The translations under genes and the position numbers were made by a program. From Rapana venosa (Eukaryota; Mollusca; Gastropoda; Neogastropoda; Muricidae), in assembly GCA_028751875.1 (NCBI GenBank), contig CM054135.1:61690673-61754672 (forward strand): a stretch of 64,000 nucleotides of DNA. Direction: 5' to 3'. Each line of letters opens with the position of its first letter. Positions within the stretch are counted from its first letter, which is position 1. Below the pieces are notes generated by a model. It was not told the origin of the DNA and made no database searches. It saw only the letters and a program-made list of their open reading frames with translations. Below, in pieces: positions 9,818 to 22,424 of this stretch.

Positions 9818-9895
9818 TGCCTCGGTGGCTTAGTTGGACAGAATCTCCGATCCTCTTGTTCTGGGGTAAGGGCATTTCAGTCTTGGCAGTGCCAG
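9818..9895 (+). mobile_element. tRNA-like SINE head, degenerate
   Basis: The segment tgcctcggtggcttagttgg contains a good A box. The following cctcttgttctgggg resembles an anticodon-arm region. The B box (gggcatttcagtc) is poor. I read it as a decayed tRNA-derived SINE head. An identical copy is at 26,202-26,279. Confidence 0.4.
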
Positions 9896-10049
9896 CACAG
9901 GGTGTGTTTTTCAGTTTATGTCTTTGCGTTGAGTAATCTAGTTTTGTATGCAAGTTAATGATGGGGGGTGTATTAAGCACGAGCAGAGAGAGAAGATATT
10001 TGTAATCACGGAATTGTAGTTTTGTTAAAACAGTGAGAGGAGGATAGTG

Positions 10050-10175
10050 AAGAGACGAGAGAGAGAGATTTGTGTTATATCAAGTATTGTATATTTTTAA
10101 CTAAGATAGGAGGTAGAGAGAGAGAGAGAGGAGAGAGAGCGAGAGTAGGAGAGAGAGAGAGAGAGAGAGAGATTG
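10050..10175. repeat. (GA)n microsatellite, interrupted
   Basis: Two GA runs (about 10,110-10,135 and 10,148-10,171) lie in similar flanks; attgtatttttttaac-like words follow both. Confidence 0.85.
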
Positions 10176-10255
10176 TGTTATCCAGTAATTGTATTTTTTT
10201 AACGTACCAAAAGAGAGAAGAAAGAGAGGTACTGACCGATCCTAACAAACAGAAC

Positions 10256-10905
10256 CAGGAACATACACACTATGACACACACCCCAGAATGAGACGCACA
10301 GCACACACACAACCAGAATCACAGATCACACACACCGTAAGGACACGGAACGCGGGCGCGCGCGGCGACCGAGCGCGCGCGCGCGCTTAACACAAATAAA
10401 AATCGAGGAATTCACAACACACACAACAAGTAGTGACGTCGATCACACACGGTCGCACCGGACACAGCAACAACACAGACCCCAACGCACACACACAACA
10501 ACCCCCCCCCCCACCGCCCCAAAAACAAAACCAAAAAAACCTCTGTACACAACACTGAAGAAAGCGCTTAGACGAAGTCGATTCTGTTTTTCGCAAGAAC
10601 ATCAATTCAAAGACTTAACAAGCAAAACAGCCCACTTGACATGATCCTCTCGACACCTACACACACACACACACACATCTACACATATCACCACACACAC
10701 ACAACAGAGGGGCAGTGTCAACACATACACACACACACACTACACACACACAGACACACACACACAAAAATACCACACACACACACACACACTCACACAC
10801 ACAAGACCAGCACATACACACACAAACACATACACTCGACACACATACCACACAACACACACACACACACTACACACCCACACACACTCCCACACATAGG
10901 TTCTG
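10256..10905. repeat. Imperfect CA-rich tract with a GC-alternating core
   Basis: CA-rich sequence is interrupted by an alternating CG stretch (gcgcgcgcgcgcgc, about 10,373-10,386), a C-run (10,502-10,511), and a second denser CA block at 10,656-10,890. No coding signature is seen. Confidence 0.85.
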
Positions 10906-11880
10906 GTAGAATAACAACAGAAAACCGTTACCAGACGTGTGTTCTTTTTTTTCCTGTGTTGTTTTGTTTTTTAATGTATCCGGACAGGATTGTGTCGAGA
11001 TCGTCCTCCCTTTAAAACTAACAGTTCATCACTCCTTAAGTGTGTGTTGAGGTTATCTATACACTCGAGATCTTTCTCTGATCTCGCTGACGTTCATCAG
11101 TGGAGGCTGTGACGTCCACAGGAGCGTGGGACGTAAGGTAGGGGTATGTTACGACGGGTGCATAGCTGGTCCGAGATCCAGGCTCACTGAGGCGTGTGGA
11201 AACGGAATTGTTACGCGGTTGTGAGTGGGCTTCGGGAGCACAGTGTGCTACTAAGCAACACCTACTCTCTCACAACACCCACACCCGACACACAACACAC
11301 CGCCACACTCAGACCCAAACACGGGACACACGCACGAAGGCTCCACACGAGCGCACAGACACGCTCCCAGCGACACGCAGACGACGACACACACGCGACA
11401 CCCAGACCACCACCACAGCGGCGAACAGACACAGCGCACGCGCGATTGAGTCGGCAGGCACACACGAGACACACACGGCAACACGCGCACCCACACCAGC
11501 CACGAGCACGTCATCAGACCACTCAACGCCAACATCATGCCAAACTTCCTCTCTCGCGACACCACAGCTCTCAGACACCACCCTCACCCAACCAACGTTC
11601 CGCATTCTCTCTCTAACAGCACAGCACCAACCACACCCACACCACCAATTCACCCTGACTACAATGTCTCACACAACACCACCAACACCCCATCAACTCA
11701 CTCACACAGGTCAGCCACAACCCCACCACATGATTCTATCCGTACCGTTGCCGTCAGTGCTGTCACATGTAGTTTGGACAGCTGACCACAGTCCTGCTGG
11801 ACACAAAACAATGTGGACACTTGCGCAACCTCGACCTGAAGCCGTCAGAGCTGAGCATAAACACGCAGCACACACTATCT
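10906..11880. other. Unassigned sequence, becoming CA/ACA-rich
   Basis: A short ordinary stretch to about 11,250 is followed by CAC/ACA-rich low-complexity sequence. The 228-codon frame from 11,196 is Thr/His/Pro-rich and overlaps frames on the other strand. I see no domain. Confidence 0.4.
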
Positions 11881-14800
11881 GACTACGAGCGGAGACAGCG
11901 AGCTAGACCTTGACTACTCTCAACAGACAGCACTCCTTAAACGAATCCACACAGCTCGGATGCACGCTACAGGGGAGGACATACGAAATAAAAGAACTAT
12001 GTGTAGTGCGAGAAACAGACTACAGCTTTTCCCAGTCAACGACAATCAGTAGCCTCAGAGTCAGTGTGATTGGTCACGTCAGTAGCGGCAGCAAGCTGCA
12101 CATATTCCACACATGTTCAGAGACAGGACCTGCATATAGCACAGGAAAATACCTATGCACTGGCAGATCCAAGAGTAGGTCAGGACACATACCTGAAGAA
12201 CAGTATGGAGTTAGATCTAGGCTACTAGCACTCTCAGGAGCACACAATGAGACACGCGCGAGCCGCAGAAGAGCGCCATGGCGGAACTTGAAACAGAGCT
12301 TCTAGTTTGAGTCTTATGAGCACGCGTCCACAACATGGCGACGCGCCTTGAGGTATTAATGTGGCTCAAAGCCTGCCTTCAGAGAGGGGAGCGAATGACT
12401 GACGAAAGTCAGTTGGTAGACGCCGCGGAGCGAGGTCGCGTGGATCTGGATCAGAGATCGAACCACTATGATCCGATTCAGGAGGGAGACACGCGCACAG
12501 GCGATCCAGACGGACCGGCGGATCAGTGCCGACGAGATGATGAGACTGGTCACCTCATACTCACGATGACACGGTGCGCCGCAACGCAATCTTCGCGTCG
12601 CTCTTACACGAAGTGTCCATCAGTCGCTATGCCCTCCCTCTCGGGGACATGCGAGCTTCATCGTGTGTGGGTTCGCATGCGCACCCTCTGCGATCTATCA
12701 CGAGCACGACCGCGATACGAGCCCTGCTCACGCGGTGGAGCAACGTAGGGGAGACACTGCTGGAGACACAGGATGTGCGGGATACGAGATGAACGGAGTC
12801 GCGTACGAGACTGGCGTAGCGCGATCTAGCAGACACGCGGCACAGGATGCAGGGAGTATGGTAAGTATCGCCGAGACACACGGCACACACACGGAGCACA
12901 ATGGCTAGATGGTGGGACGCATAGCACGGCGACTTGGACGCAGCAGTTACAAGCACGAGCACGACACGTGTGCAAGGAGACAGTGCGGTTGGTCACAGGA
13001 GGACAGAGTCATCACGCACTTCAACAAGTGCATGACAAAACGTGTCTGTGTCTACTGCGAGTGTATACATAGCACTACTAGAGCTCAGTAGTGTCTGGCT
13101 GCTACGTACGGATGTGTAGAGACGCTCATACCTAGAGCCTGAGCATCATTTCTAACTAACACAGCTTGCAGGGCACTATGGCGTGTAGTAACAGGTGAGG
13201 CGGATGAGACGAAGCTCTACTCAGGCAGGCAGCATACAGTCTAACACCACAGACACTGAGGACTCACAACTTCATGATGTAAGTGAACATGCTCAGAACG
13301 TCACATCAACGTTACAGACACACAGGTGTAGAGTACACAGTACAGCAGGTGAGAGCTCCGACGAACTTTTGCACAGCGCAGGACGGTGCGGAGGCACAGG
13401 GGAACATGCTACAACTGAAAGAGACACAATAGAGAGACCAAAACAAAAAAAGGCAACGACACACAACACAGTAATCATGTCTAAAAGTTTGGGGGGTGGA
13501 TAAATTACATACCGGTACGAAGCGCCTGTGACAGACGTGCAGGCATCTGACTTGACAAGACATGCACCACACAAATCAAAAACTGAGACGCAGGGTGAAT
13601 GGATGTAGTACATATTATCGCCGTGCGAGGCAGGTGCACATCATTGATACAGCTGGAGCTCATCAAGCACGGGTCAGACGATACTTCTTAGACATCTCAG
13701 AACAGCAACGTGAGAGGGAATAGATAAAAAACACAAACAACAAAACTACAGAGACGCGGAAACACGGATGAAGCAGTCCACGGGCTACAACAGCATACTC
13801 ACACAGACAGGGACTGGTACACACTGATTAGCACTAGGGGGTGGACGATTGTGAACACAACAGAATGAGAGCACATCACACAAAAACGCACAAAAGACAG
13901 GAGACAACAGACACAATATCAAGAATAGCGAACAGAAACACAGAGACGAGCAAGATAGAAGGACAGACTAAGACTGCAGAAAGACAGAGAAGACAAGAGT
14001 GAGAGACACGAGACAAAGATGCAGAGGTGACAGACACTCAGGAGGATGGTGCCACGTCATGGAGCATAGACAACATAAAGGCTGACATGAAGTAAGTGAG
14101 ACACACAACACATCGCGAGACGGGAGTCGATACAGAGCAGGCGAGAAGAACAACATGGGTCAAAATGACAGAATGCACAGCGGCATCACATTTTGTATAC
14201 AGGAAACAGGGAGTGTGGAGTGTACAACGTAGACACAGCACACATGACACGATAGGACGAATGCGGACTGACAATGTACTGGAAGGACTTACGAGGAGAA
14301 TAAAAAAAAGGAGGGGAATTAGACACAACAGCGAGAGAGCAACAAAGACAAAGTCAGAAATAGCGCAGCAGCAAGACACACGAAGACCACATCACAGACG
14401 AGAGACACGCAGCACGAGGAAAAAACAAAACGAGGCAAGCACAGAGAAAGTGAGAGCAGAGAGTAGCACAGGGGGGCACAGAGAGAGAGGCAGAGCAGCC
14501 GAGAAGATATGAAGAGACTGACAGATATTTAGAGATGAGAGGAGATTTAACGAGGGATAGAACCACAACACAGATGAAGAAAAGTTAGAGAAGAGAGAGA
14601 TGAATGATTGAAATGAGATGAAGAGAGAGGGCTAGAAGAGAACACAGAGGAGGAAAATGACACAACACATATGTCAGCAAATCTATATTGAGGGAGAGAT
14701 ATAGATGCAGATCTTGAGATTTAGAGAGAGATGATGATTGATGTAACGAGAGATGAGAGAGAAGAATAACAATTGATGAAATAGAGAGAGGTGATACAGA

Positions 14801-15100
14801 CAATAGAGATTGACAAGAGAAGGGACTGAGATGGGATATAGCAGTACAAGGCAATGAAACTTGAGTGAGGGAGATAGAGAAATGAGGGGGTTGGTGGGTG
14901 GGAGAGGGGTATGGGGGGGGGGAGGTGGAGGTAGTATGAGGTGGCGATTAGGGAGGAAGTGATGTGTGGACATAGTATTGGTGGGAGGGTTCTGGTGGGG
15001 AGGATTGGAGGGGGACAGCAGCAGATAAGGTCATGTGGAGGGTACTTTAGGTGGGTGGTAGGGGGCAACACATCGGACGGGGGAGTGGTTTGAGTGGGGG
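11881..15100. other. Uninterpretable low-complexity sequence, possibly error-rich
   Basis: About 3.2 kb drifts from CA-rich (near 12 kb), through AC/AG-rich (13-14.4 kb), to GA-rich (14.4-14.9 kb) and G-rich (15 kb). Words are short and irregular, and no element, gene or RNA motif is recognisable. The gradual drift without boundaries fits a long degenerate microsatellite tract or uncorrected long-read sequence. An identical copy is at 28,265-31,484. Confidence 0.45.
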
Positions 15101-15107
15101 AGAGGTG

Positions 15108-15175
15108 GGGGGGGGGGGGGGGGGGTGGGGGGGGGGGGGGGGGGGGGGTGGGGGTCAATGGGGGGGGGGCTATTG
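15108..15175 (+). repeat. Poly-G tract
   Basis: About 60 bases are almost pure G, broken by single T bases. If real it could form G-quadruplexes. It sits in poor-quality-looking sequence, so its length is doubtful. Confidence 0.8.
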
Positions 15176-15401
15176 GGGCTGTTGTAGCTGCAGAAGTGTT
15201 AAATGGAGGGGGGTGTGGAATAAATGCGCATGTGGGTAGGATGGGGTGGTACTTTCAGGGGTGGTGGTGTATGGTATATGTGTGGACATGTGGTGGGTGT
15301 TAAATAAATATGGCCGGATGGACACTGCGGATTTGCGGGAGCGGTCGGTTGAGAGCAATGTCAAAAGGGAAATCTGGGGCCCAGAGATCTATGAGGGGAC
15401 T

Positions 15402-15495
15402 GGGGGCACGGGGGGAACTGTAATGAAGCCAAGAGCGCGCAAATGTCACCATCCAAGGGATAATCACGCTCTATACTCCTCCCTTAGCTCGGGAG
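15402..15495 (-). mobile_element. Chimeric tRNA/5S SINE, diverged internal fragment
   Basis: The run gaagccaagagcgcgcaaat, then gtcaccatccaaggga and taatcacgct, follows the 3290-3340 stretch of the clean copy with several indels. It shows that genuine repeat sequence underlies this noisy region. Confidence 0.55.
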
Positions 15496-15569
15496 AAGTG
15501 AGGATAAGCAGTACGAAATACTATATACAAATAAAGTATAGACACCTTAGGCGCAAGTGCTGAGGCAAG

Positions 15570-15735
15570 CGCGCACACGTACACACACCACACTCACATA
15601 CAAATTATATCAGACAGACATAACATAACATACATACGAGACAGACAGACATGCTACATACAGATCATAAATACATACATACATACATGCATACTTACAT
15701 ACATCACATACATACACTACACCACACACATAGGA
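15570..15735. repeat. (ACAT)n/(ACAG)n microsatellite, interrupted
   Basis: Tetranucleotide catacatacatacatac runs are mixed with cagacagacag runs and scattered interruptions. Confidence 0.8.
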
Positions 15736-18700
15736 TACAGTACAACAATTATACATAATACGATGGCACTACACAATAATCTCTCTCTACTCCATCATCT
15801 TCATCTCACCGCGTCTGGAGAGAGACGACTCCAGACTCTCTCACTACACGACCTCTATACAACACCACACGCAAGAGAGGGAGAGTGATTCGAGATGGAA
15901 GATCAACGTCAGTAGCAGAGAGAGCCTCAAGATAAGGAGAGAGATGGTGGATCGCGGAGGGCGTAGAGCATGAGAGGCTGCCAGCGGTGAGAGGAAGATA
16001 GACATAGACAGGACGGTGACAACAGACAAGAACAGACCGAGCAACGACAAACGAACAGGACGGCAGCTGGGTACGACTCGGTTCGCTTTAACACAGCAGG
16101 AGCAGACGAGAGCTCTCACAAACTCCACACGTCGACTCGTCAGACACCTCTCGAGAAATAAACAAGCCGACGTAGACACCGCACCGCCTGAGTGAGCGTG
16201 GGGTAGCACAGTCAGCGGTGACGGGCGAGGACTATGCGGGGAGTGCACCACACAAAGCGCACACACGACAGCGGGATACGAACGTACCAGGTCGTAGAGG
16301 CAGGCACGAGGTGTTGTAGTGGTGAGAGCGCGCTATGCAAGGGACTCAAGACGTCACAGGGGGACGGAGGCGACGCGGACTCTCAGGGATACTGTTTCTC
16401 ATATCAATAGATATGTCTTACAGTCACTATGTGTGGAGACTTTAGGGGCGAGTGAGGATCGGGTGTGAGAGTGTGAAGTAAGCGTACCGTTCTTACTGGT
16501 CTCGCTAGGGTAGTGCGGCGGTGCTTGTGCGGGGTGTGTATGTACTTCTCTGTAGCGTACGGCACTACTCGTGTTATGATAGATGGTGTAAGGAACATAG
16601 CGATGGACTGGAGCTTAGTACTACGGAGGACACAGGGACTTGCTCTCAAACGTAGGAGACGGGAAACTATGTTGGGGGGTGTGAGAAAACAGTAAACTTA
16701 TATTGTGTGGGGGGGAACACTGACGCATACACAAGGACGAGCAAACAGCACAGCAATTATGACCTTATGCGGCGTCGTCTGGATCAAAGTAGAGTGGCAC
16801 ACGCGGGCGACAACGTCTCTATCATGGAGGGGCACGCGAGACACAATATTGGATTAGATGGTGTTTGAGGGGGTGGAGGGACTGCGTGAGCGAGTGTGGC
16901 GTGAGTACGAGTTGCATGGATATGATCAGGAGATTCATATTTCTGGGGAATATGGTTTGATTAGCGGGGTGTGACAAGGAGTCTAGTGCCGTCACGACCC
17001 TTTGATGAGAGTAGCACTGTGAGAGCGGAGACTTTAGTGGCTCAGGAACTTGCGGTATTCTAGATCTTCTTGTGACGAGAGTGTCACAGAGACACTTCTT
17101 TAGTCACAGCTCATGAGCGTGGTTGAGAGCACAGGTGTACATAAAGGGGTAGTAAGGAAGACATAGTGGACTGACGTTAGTGACACAGTGGCAGATGGAG
17201 CGTTCGTTATGGGAGTGAGGGGTTTTTACTTGCAGAGTGTGCTGGGTGTGGATGTGGGGATAGGTTCTAAATAGGGGGGATGTTATGGGGGGGGGGGAAG
17301 AGTGATACAAGAGACTATCGGAGAGGTGGCGTATCTTAAGAGGCACTGAGCTCACGTGAGTGGATTAGTATGACTCGATGGTATGCTATGTGTCTAGTTA
17401 GGATCTTGATGTGGGTGACAGGGTGCTGATATGTGAGTAGCACGGATGGTAGATTGTCAGGCTTAGAATAGGCGGTCTTGGTGGGATAGACTGAGGACAG
17501 AGCTAGAGTGTGGGTCGCACACATCATGTACGTAGAGGACAAGGGTGTTCTGATACTATAGGTTAGTGTAGAAGAGGAGGGAGCACACTTAGCTACACGA
17601 GAGTGACTAGACATTAGTCAAAGTACCAGTGGTGTGGTCTTATGGTTTTACGAACACGGCAGAGAGAGGGATTAGATCACGAAGGTGAGATCTATTAGCG
17701 CAGAGCGCCTGCGGCAACAGAGGAGGAGTCTATGATAGTAATACTCTCATGGTTTGATAGCGATTGCTGAGTGAGTAGGAAGGCGAAGATGTGATATATG
17801 TCTGTGGCCTGAGAGAGACACACGTCTACACTACGAGAGAAGAGGGGATCTCTTAGAGGTGTGTTATACAGTAAGGAGCACACAGGAGTGCAGAGGTGGG
17901 CTGCACATGATTAAGGCGAGGGAGCACTTTAGAACGACACACGATTGATTATCTGATGATTACATGATGAATGGAGGCATCACGGGGTCAACACTCTATC
18001 TGTCATGACTCTGATCTGACAAGGAATCATGCGACACACTCGCACATTAAACACAGAGCGATCGACTCTCTTGGACACACAGGGAGACTAATATGACAAG
18101 ACTCTGCAGACAACACCAGGAATAGACACTACAAAAGATCTAGGCGAAGGAGAGAGGCAGTAGACATAGAGTGCATGAGCATATGAGAGGGGAACGACTC
18201 ACTGGAGTTCTTTACGTGACAGTATTAACAGAAGACACATCACACGCGAGCAATTCTCAGATGGCGTGAGACAAGAGGGAGGAGTGGACCAGCACAATAG
18301 GTGATGGACTGACAGAAGAAAGTAGGTGCGTGAGTTGAACAAAGAATATTTATTGACTCTAGTACACTGAGTGGATGAGCGCACAGAGGAAGAGGCTCAA
18401 CACACACATACTTGTAATTTACACCGGGCACAGAGGTGCAGTGACATAGGAAAGCAGGTCTCATTCTACCTATATAATTAGTGGAGCACGTAAGAGTACA
18501 CTAGATAAGGAGCTATGGGGGCATCAGATTAGTTGGGATAAGAGCGTGAGGAGAGAGGTGGGAGAAAAATACGGAGCAAGAAGGAGAGTGCATTAGTCAT
18601 ACACGACAGGGATCTGCAGTGAGCTGAGAGGGGGACGGTGGTGATCACAACAACACAATAAGAAACATTGATAAATATAAACGTGTCACGGGGGGATGTC

Positions 18701-19060
18701 GAAGGTGGTCTTACCGATCTAATTTACCTTCTCTAAACTATCATGAGCACTTGTATACTCTCACGGAGAGGTGGGAGAGTTGGATGTGTAGTTGTTATGG
18801 GACAAGGAGAGCATTGGAGCAACGAATGAGTTTTCTAGTAGAACGGGATAAGGGCAAGTAGATAAGACAGATGTTCAGAGGAATGGAAGACGTGATGAGG
18901 TAACAGTAGTTCGATTTTATCAGCGTGCACAGTCAGATGAGGACAGTTGTGTAGAAGGGTATTTACGAGATATCGCGGTTGAGACACAGGAGAGAACTCA
19001 AGTAGGTGTCAGGAGAGCGGCGGGTGAGTCGTGAGTAATATAAGAAGACACACAGCAGGC
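15736..19060. other. Uninterpretable sequence, possibly error-rich
   Basis: About 3.3 kb with no recognisable repeat family, coding domain or RNA motif. Frames are short and spread over both strands. The next 760 bases on the right are demonstrably indel-rich compared with a cleaner version, which makes low sequence accuracy here plausible. Confidence 0.45.
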
Positions 19061-19082
19061 GACGCGTCCCCCCCCCCCCCCC
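19061..19082. repeat. Junction with C homopolymer
   Basis: After the last base shared by both copies (19,060) come gacgcgt and a run of 15 C, then sequence that is a noisy version of about 2741 onward. The homopolymer marks a discontinuity. Confidence 0.85.
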
Positions 19083-19821
19083 AAATTTTTGGCTCAAGCT
19101 TTTGGAATACTTATATTTGTTGAAATATATCCAGATACAGAAGATATTAGAAGAGCTTTCAAAGTTGGAGCTTTTTGTAAGAGAAAATTATAGATTAGAA
19201 ATGTGAAGATTTCCGTTATTCAGAGAACCTGAGAAAAACAATGAGCGTACATGTTTTGTGCCTTTACTGCCAGCTTTTTGAATATTATGTTTTTTAAATA
19301 ACTCAAGATACGGAAGATATAGAAGAGTTTGTTGATAGTCGCTTTTAGCAAAAGAATATTTTAGATTGTAGTACGCCTTCGTAGCATAGTACATAGAATC
19401 CAGTAAAAACGTTCTTGAATGATATGGTTGTTTTCTACATACTTTTTTTATTGTACATTTTATACTTTGTGTAATGAGGTAAGGTGTCCCATAACCTATA
19501 ATTTTCGTAGGGGGAGCCAGGCGTAGAGACCTCACTTTCTCTAGAGCCTGCATATTGAGGGCGGGGGCGGACCATGTCCTCATCCCTCGCTGGCTTTACC
19601 TTCCTGACCATAAAGAAGGACGAGGTTACCCATTTACAGCTGGGTGAACTGGGGAACTACTACGAGAAGCCAAGGCGCGCAAGACGGTCCACCCATTACC
19701 AAGTGGTAACCATAGTCTTCTGATGCTGCTAACCTTGGCTGGATGCGAGTTGCTCCGACCACTGCGTGCTAGTCCCGTCCCTATGCGACCCTAGGCAACG
19801 TTTACTTTCAATCCTAATAGT
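19083..19821. repeat. Indel-rich second version of 2741-3437
   Basis: This follows 2741-3437 base by base but with frequent single-base insertions, deletions and substitutions (for example ggcttttgaaaag versus ggagctttttgtaag, and aatagtgcag versus aatagtcag). It contains the ~172-bp repeat units and a minus-strand copy of the chimeric SINE. Noise ends abruptly at 19,822, where the exact duplicate starts. Confidence 0.92.
19476..19782 (-). mobile_element. Chimeric tRNA/5S SINE, noisy copy
   Basis: The same element as 3111-3400 with scattered indels, within the noisy re-copy of the left flank. It should not be counted as an independent insertion. Confidence 0.8.
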
Positions 19822-19863
19822 CAGAGATCCCAGTAACTAAAGTTACATTGGCTTCAGTCAAGA

Positions 19864-20154
19864 GATAATTCCACTACACAATGCACGACACGTTCATGCC
19901 TTGGTCGTGACGGTCCGTTGGGTACCCGCCACGGACTTAGAGAAGGCTGCAAGTGGACCGCCAATGGTTCTTGTCCTGGGCTGCTTTCAGTAGGGTTTGG
20001 TACAGTGAGGCCGGTCCAACGTCCTTGTTGTTGGAGTAATCCAGGCTTTCTGCTTGGTCGTAGCCCTGCCTCCTTAGCTCCTTCCACCATTCCCTGCAGG
20101 ACTGGCTTTTGACAGGCTGTTATGCTTGTTGTGTGTCCAAGACCACTTCAGTTC
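19864..20154 (-). pseudogene. LINE C-terminal fragment, duplicate copy
   Basis: The duplicate of the frameshifted LINE end at 3480-3770, with the same frame breaks. Shared breaks show that it is a copy of one locus, not a second insertion. Confidence 0.65.
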
Positions 20155-20612
20155 CTCCGTTTGATCCTATATCTAGCAATGGTTTCTTGTGCCAGCCAGT
20201 GCTACGATCTTCGTGCAGACTTAGTCCGGTTGTTTTATAACGTATAATTATGACTGCCCAATATGCTCTGTCCCTAGGCATTCACCAAAATTGTGTAGTT
20301 GAAAGATTACGAAGTGCAATTGCTTACAATTTTAGGTTTTTGTGCAATGGGGTTGACTGCCGTTTCATTTACAGTGTTTTTTCGTGTAAAGTTGAGTCTG
20401 ATGTCCCTTTGGATTGTGATAGTTTATGTATCTTTTTTCAGAGATCGGGTATTGGTTGAACGTAAAATACAATCTCTACCGACCCCTCCCCTCCCCTATC
20501 TGTCCTATCTCTGTCCCGGTCTTTGTCGCTCGTCTGCTGACTGTCGCTCTCTGTCTCTAGTCTGTACTCCTTCGCTTGAAGGTACTAGACTTGCACGCAG
20601 TCACACATGTAT

Positions 20613-20647
20613 ACGGGTAAGCGCGCGCGCACACACACTACACACAA

Positions 20648-20692
<45 letters not shown>

Positions 20693-20784
20693 GAATAACT
20701 AAACAAAAGGCGAACCGAAAAAAGACTTTACTGCGCCTACAATACCCCCCCACCCCCCCCCCCCCACACACACACACACACACA
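20613..20784. repeat. (CA)n and poly-C, duplicate copy
   Basis: Same repeat lengths as at 4229-4400. Independently evolving microsatellites would rarely keep identical lengths. Confidence 0.95.
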
Positions 20785-21564
20785 GGAACTGCCTCACATT
20801 CCCTTCTCGACGCCCTGACCTATACCCTGAGCCACCGGGAGAAACGCCAGCGCCCTCTCTCTTCTCTCCTCTCTCGTTCTCTCTCTCGTCAGTCTCTCTC
20901 TCTCGTCGCGTCCGCTTTGCAGCGAAATGACAGTCATAGGGATTCAACAAGAGACAAATTATGTTGTGCCCCTGCATTTCTCGCTCCCCACACCAACTTT
21001 AACTGTTTCTGCCACTTCAACATCACGCTGTGTCCTTCGCCTAGGAATGTCTTGTCTGGTGTGTGTGTATGTGTATAGTATACCTGTCACAATTGTCTGC
21101 TTTGGGTCGGGGAGTGCGAGAGAGAGAGAGAGAACAGAAGTGGTGGGGGTAGTGGCTTGTCGCGAACGACGCGCCGGGTGTCTTTTCCGCTGTTTTCTTT
21201 CATAAAGGACGCTAAGTTTCTGTGTCGTCCTTCTGTCGTGTCATGTTAGATTTAACGATTCTATGCTGACGACGCAAGACAGAACAGGAGACTCTGAAGA
21301 TGATGTGAAATTTGGGATTCAGAACCTTTCTTCTTTCCTCCCGTGGAGGGGAGGGGGGGGGGGAGGGGTTGTCTGTCGTAAGAACACAATCCCCACATTC
21401 TGAGAAATTCGGTGTTAGAAATCCTCTTTCTATCCCTCTCTGGTTTCTGGCCGTGTTTCTTTCTTCCTGTCAGCCCCTTTTTGTCGTTTTTCTGCCTTCT
21501 TGGTCCAATTCTCACTGCCTTTTCCAGAAAAAAACCTCAAAGATAATTATCTCCCATTGCCGAA

Positions 21565-21859
21565 GTCTGATGCGCTGGGCTGACTTGTCAGGGCGCTTAA
21601 ATGCAGTCGCAAAGCATTTGTCGCTCCTCTGACCGAGACAACCAATAGCTGCGTCAGAGTGTTTGAAAGGAGGAGGGAGCAGAAGAGAAGAGACTGACGA
21701 ATAAGAAGGAAGGAGGAGAGTGGAAGATGAAATGAGAAGGAGAAGGAGAAGAAGAGGAGAGGAAGAAAAGGAGAAAATGAAGAAGAAGAAAGAAGAAGAA
21801 CAAGAACAAGAACAAGAAGAACAAGAACAAGAAAAAGAAATAAAAAATAAAAGAAGACA
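21565..21859 (+). mobile_element. (GAA)n-tailed dispersed repeat, duplicate of 5181-5475
   Basis: Same head and purine tail as the left copy. Confidence 0.6.
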
Positions 21860-22128
21860 AGCTGGTCTCTGACCAAGGAGGACAGGCAAACGATGTAGCT
21901 GATGAATATTTTTCTCGTGGAGTAATTTTTTTTCGCGCAAGAGTGTACAAGAAATTTCACAAAAGTGTCAAAACTTCATTCAACACAGTTTCTATCAGTC
22001 GTGGAAGAACGCAACACCTTCTCCCTGTCATTTTTACCTACGATGGGTGGGTAACAATTGTCCAGAACTCTCACCATTGGTGAACCATCTGAGCTCTACG
22101 AGGAACGAAAAAGTAGCCCGACAGCTAT

Positions 22129-22424
22129 TTGGAGGCTCAGTGGGTCGGAGCACTCGGCTGTCCCCCAGCCTATTAAGCACGTCGATGCGTGGAGTTACCA
22201 AGTTGGATGGGTGACCGTTTTTGCCGCGCCTTGGCGTCTAGTACAGATTCCCCAGCTCACGTACAGCTGGAAATGGGTACCTGCCCTCGTTAGTCAGGGA
22301 AGGTAAAGCAGCGAGGAGAGGGAGATGGCGCCGCCCGTCATATGCTAGGCCCCTGGAGAAGTGAGGTCTCCTGACGCCGGGTCGCATCCCCTACGCCTTA
22401 TAGGTTATGGTCTCCTTTACCTTT
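22129..22424 (+). mobile_element. Chimeric tRNA/5S SINE, duplicate of 5745-6040
   Basis: Identical to the left-copy element, including its A-box-like word and the 5S internal-promoter words. Confidence 0.8.

Larger units (their letters stand above)
3438..19060. repeat. Left copy of the 15,623-bp direct duplication
   Basis: Sequence here recurs at 19,822-35,444 with a constant offset of 16,384 bp. More than sixty open frames in the two copies have the same translations at exactly this offset, and the stretches of bases I compared were identical. To the left, identity stops at 3437 (aatagtgcag versus aatagtcag). To the right it stops after cacagcaggc at 19,060. The left third holds recognisable SINEs and a LINE end; the right half is hard to interpret. 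Confidence 0.97.

Noticed and set aside
15108..15175. G-quadruplex regulatory element
   Set aside because: The poly-G could fold, but it lies in unreliable sequence with no gene nearby, so no regulatory claim is possible.
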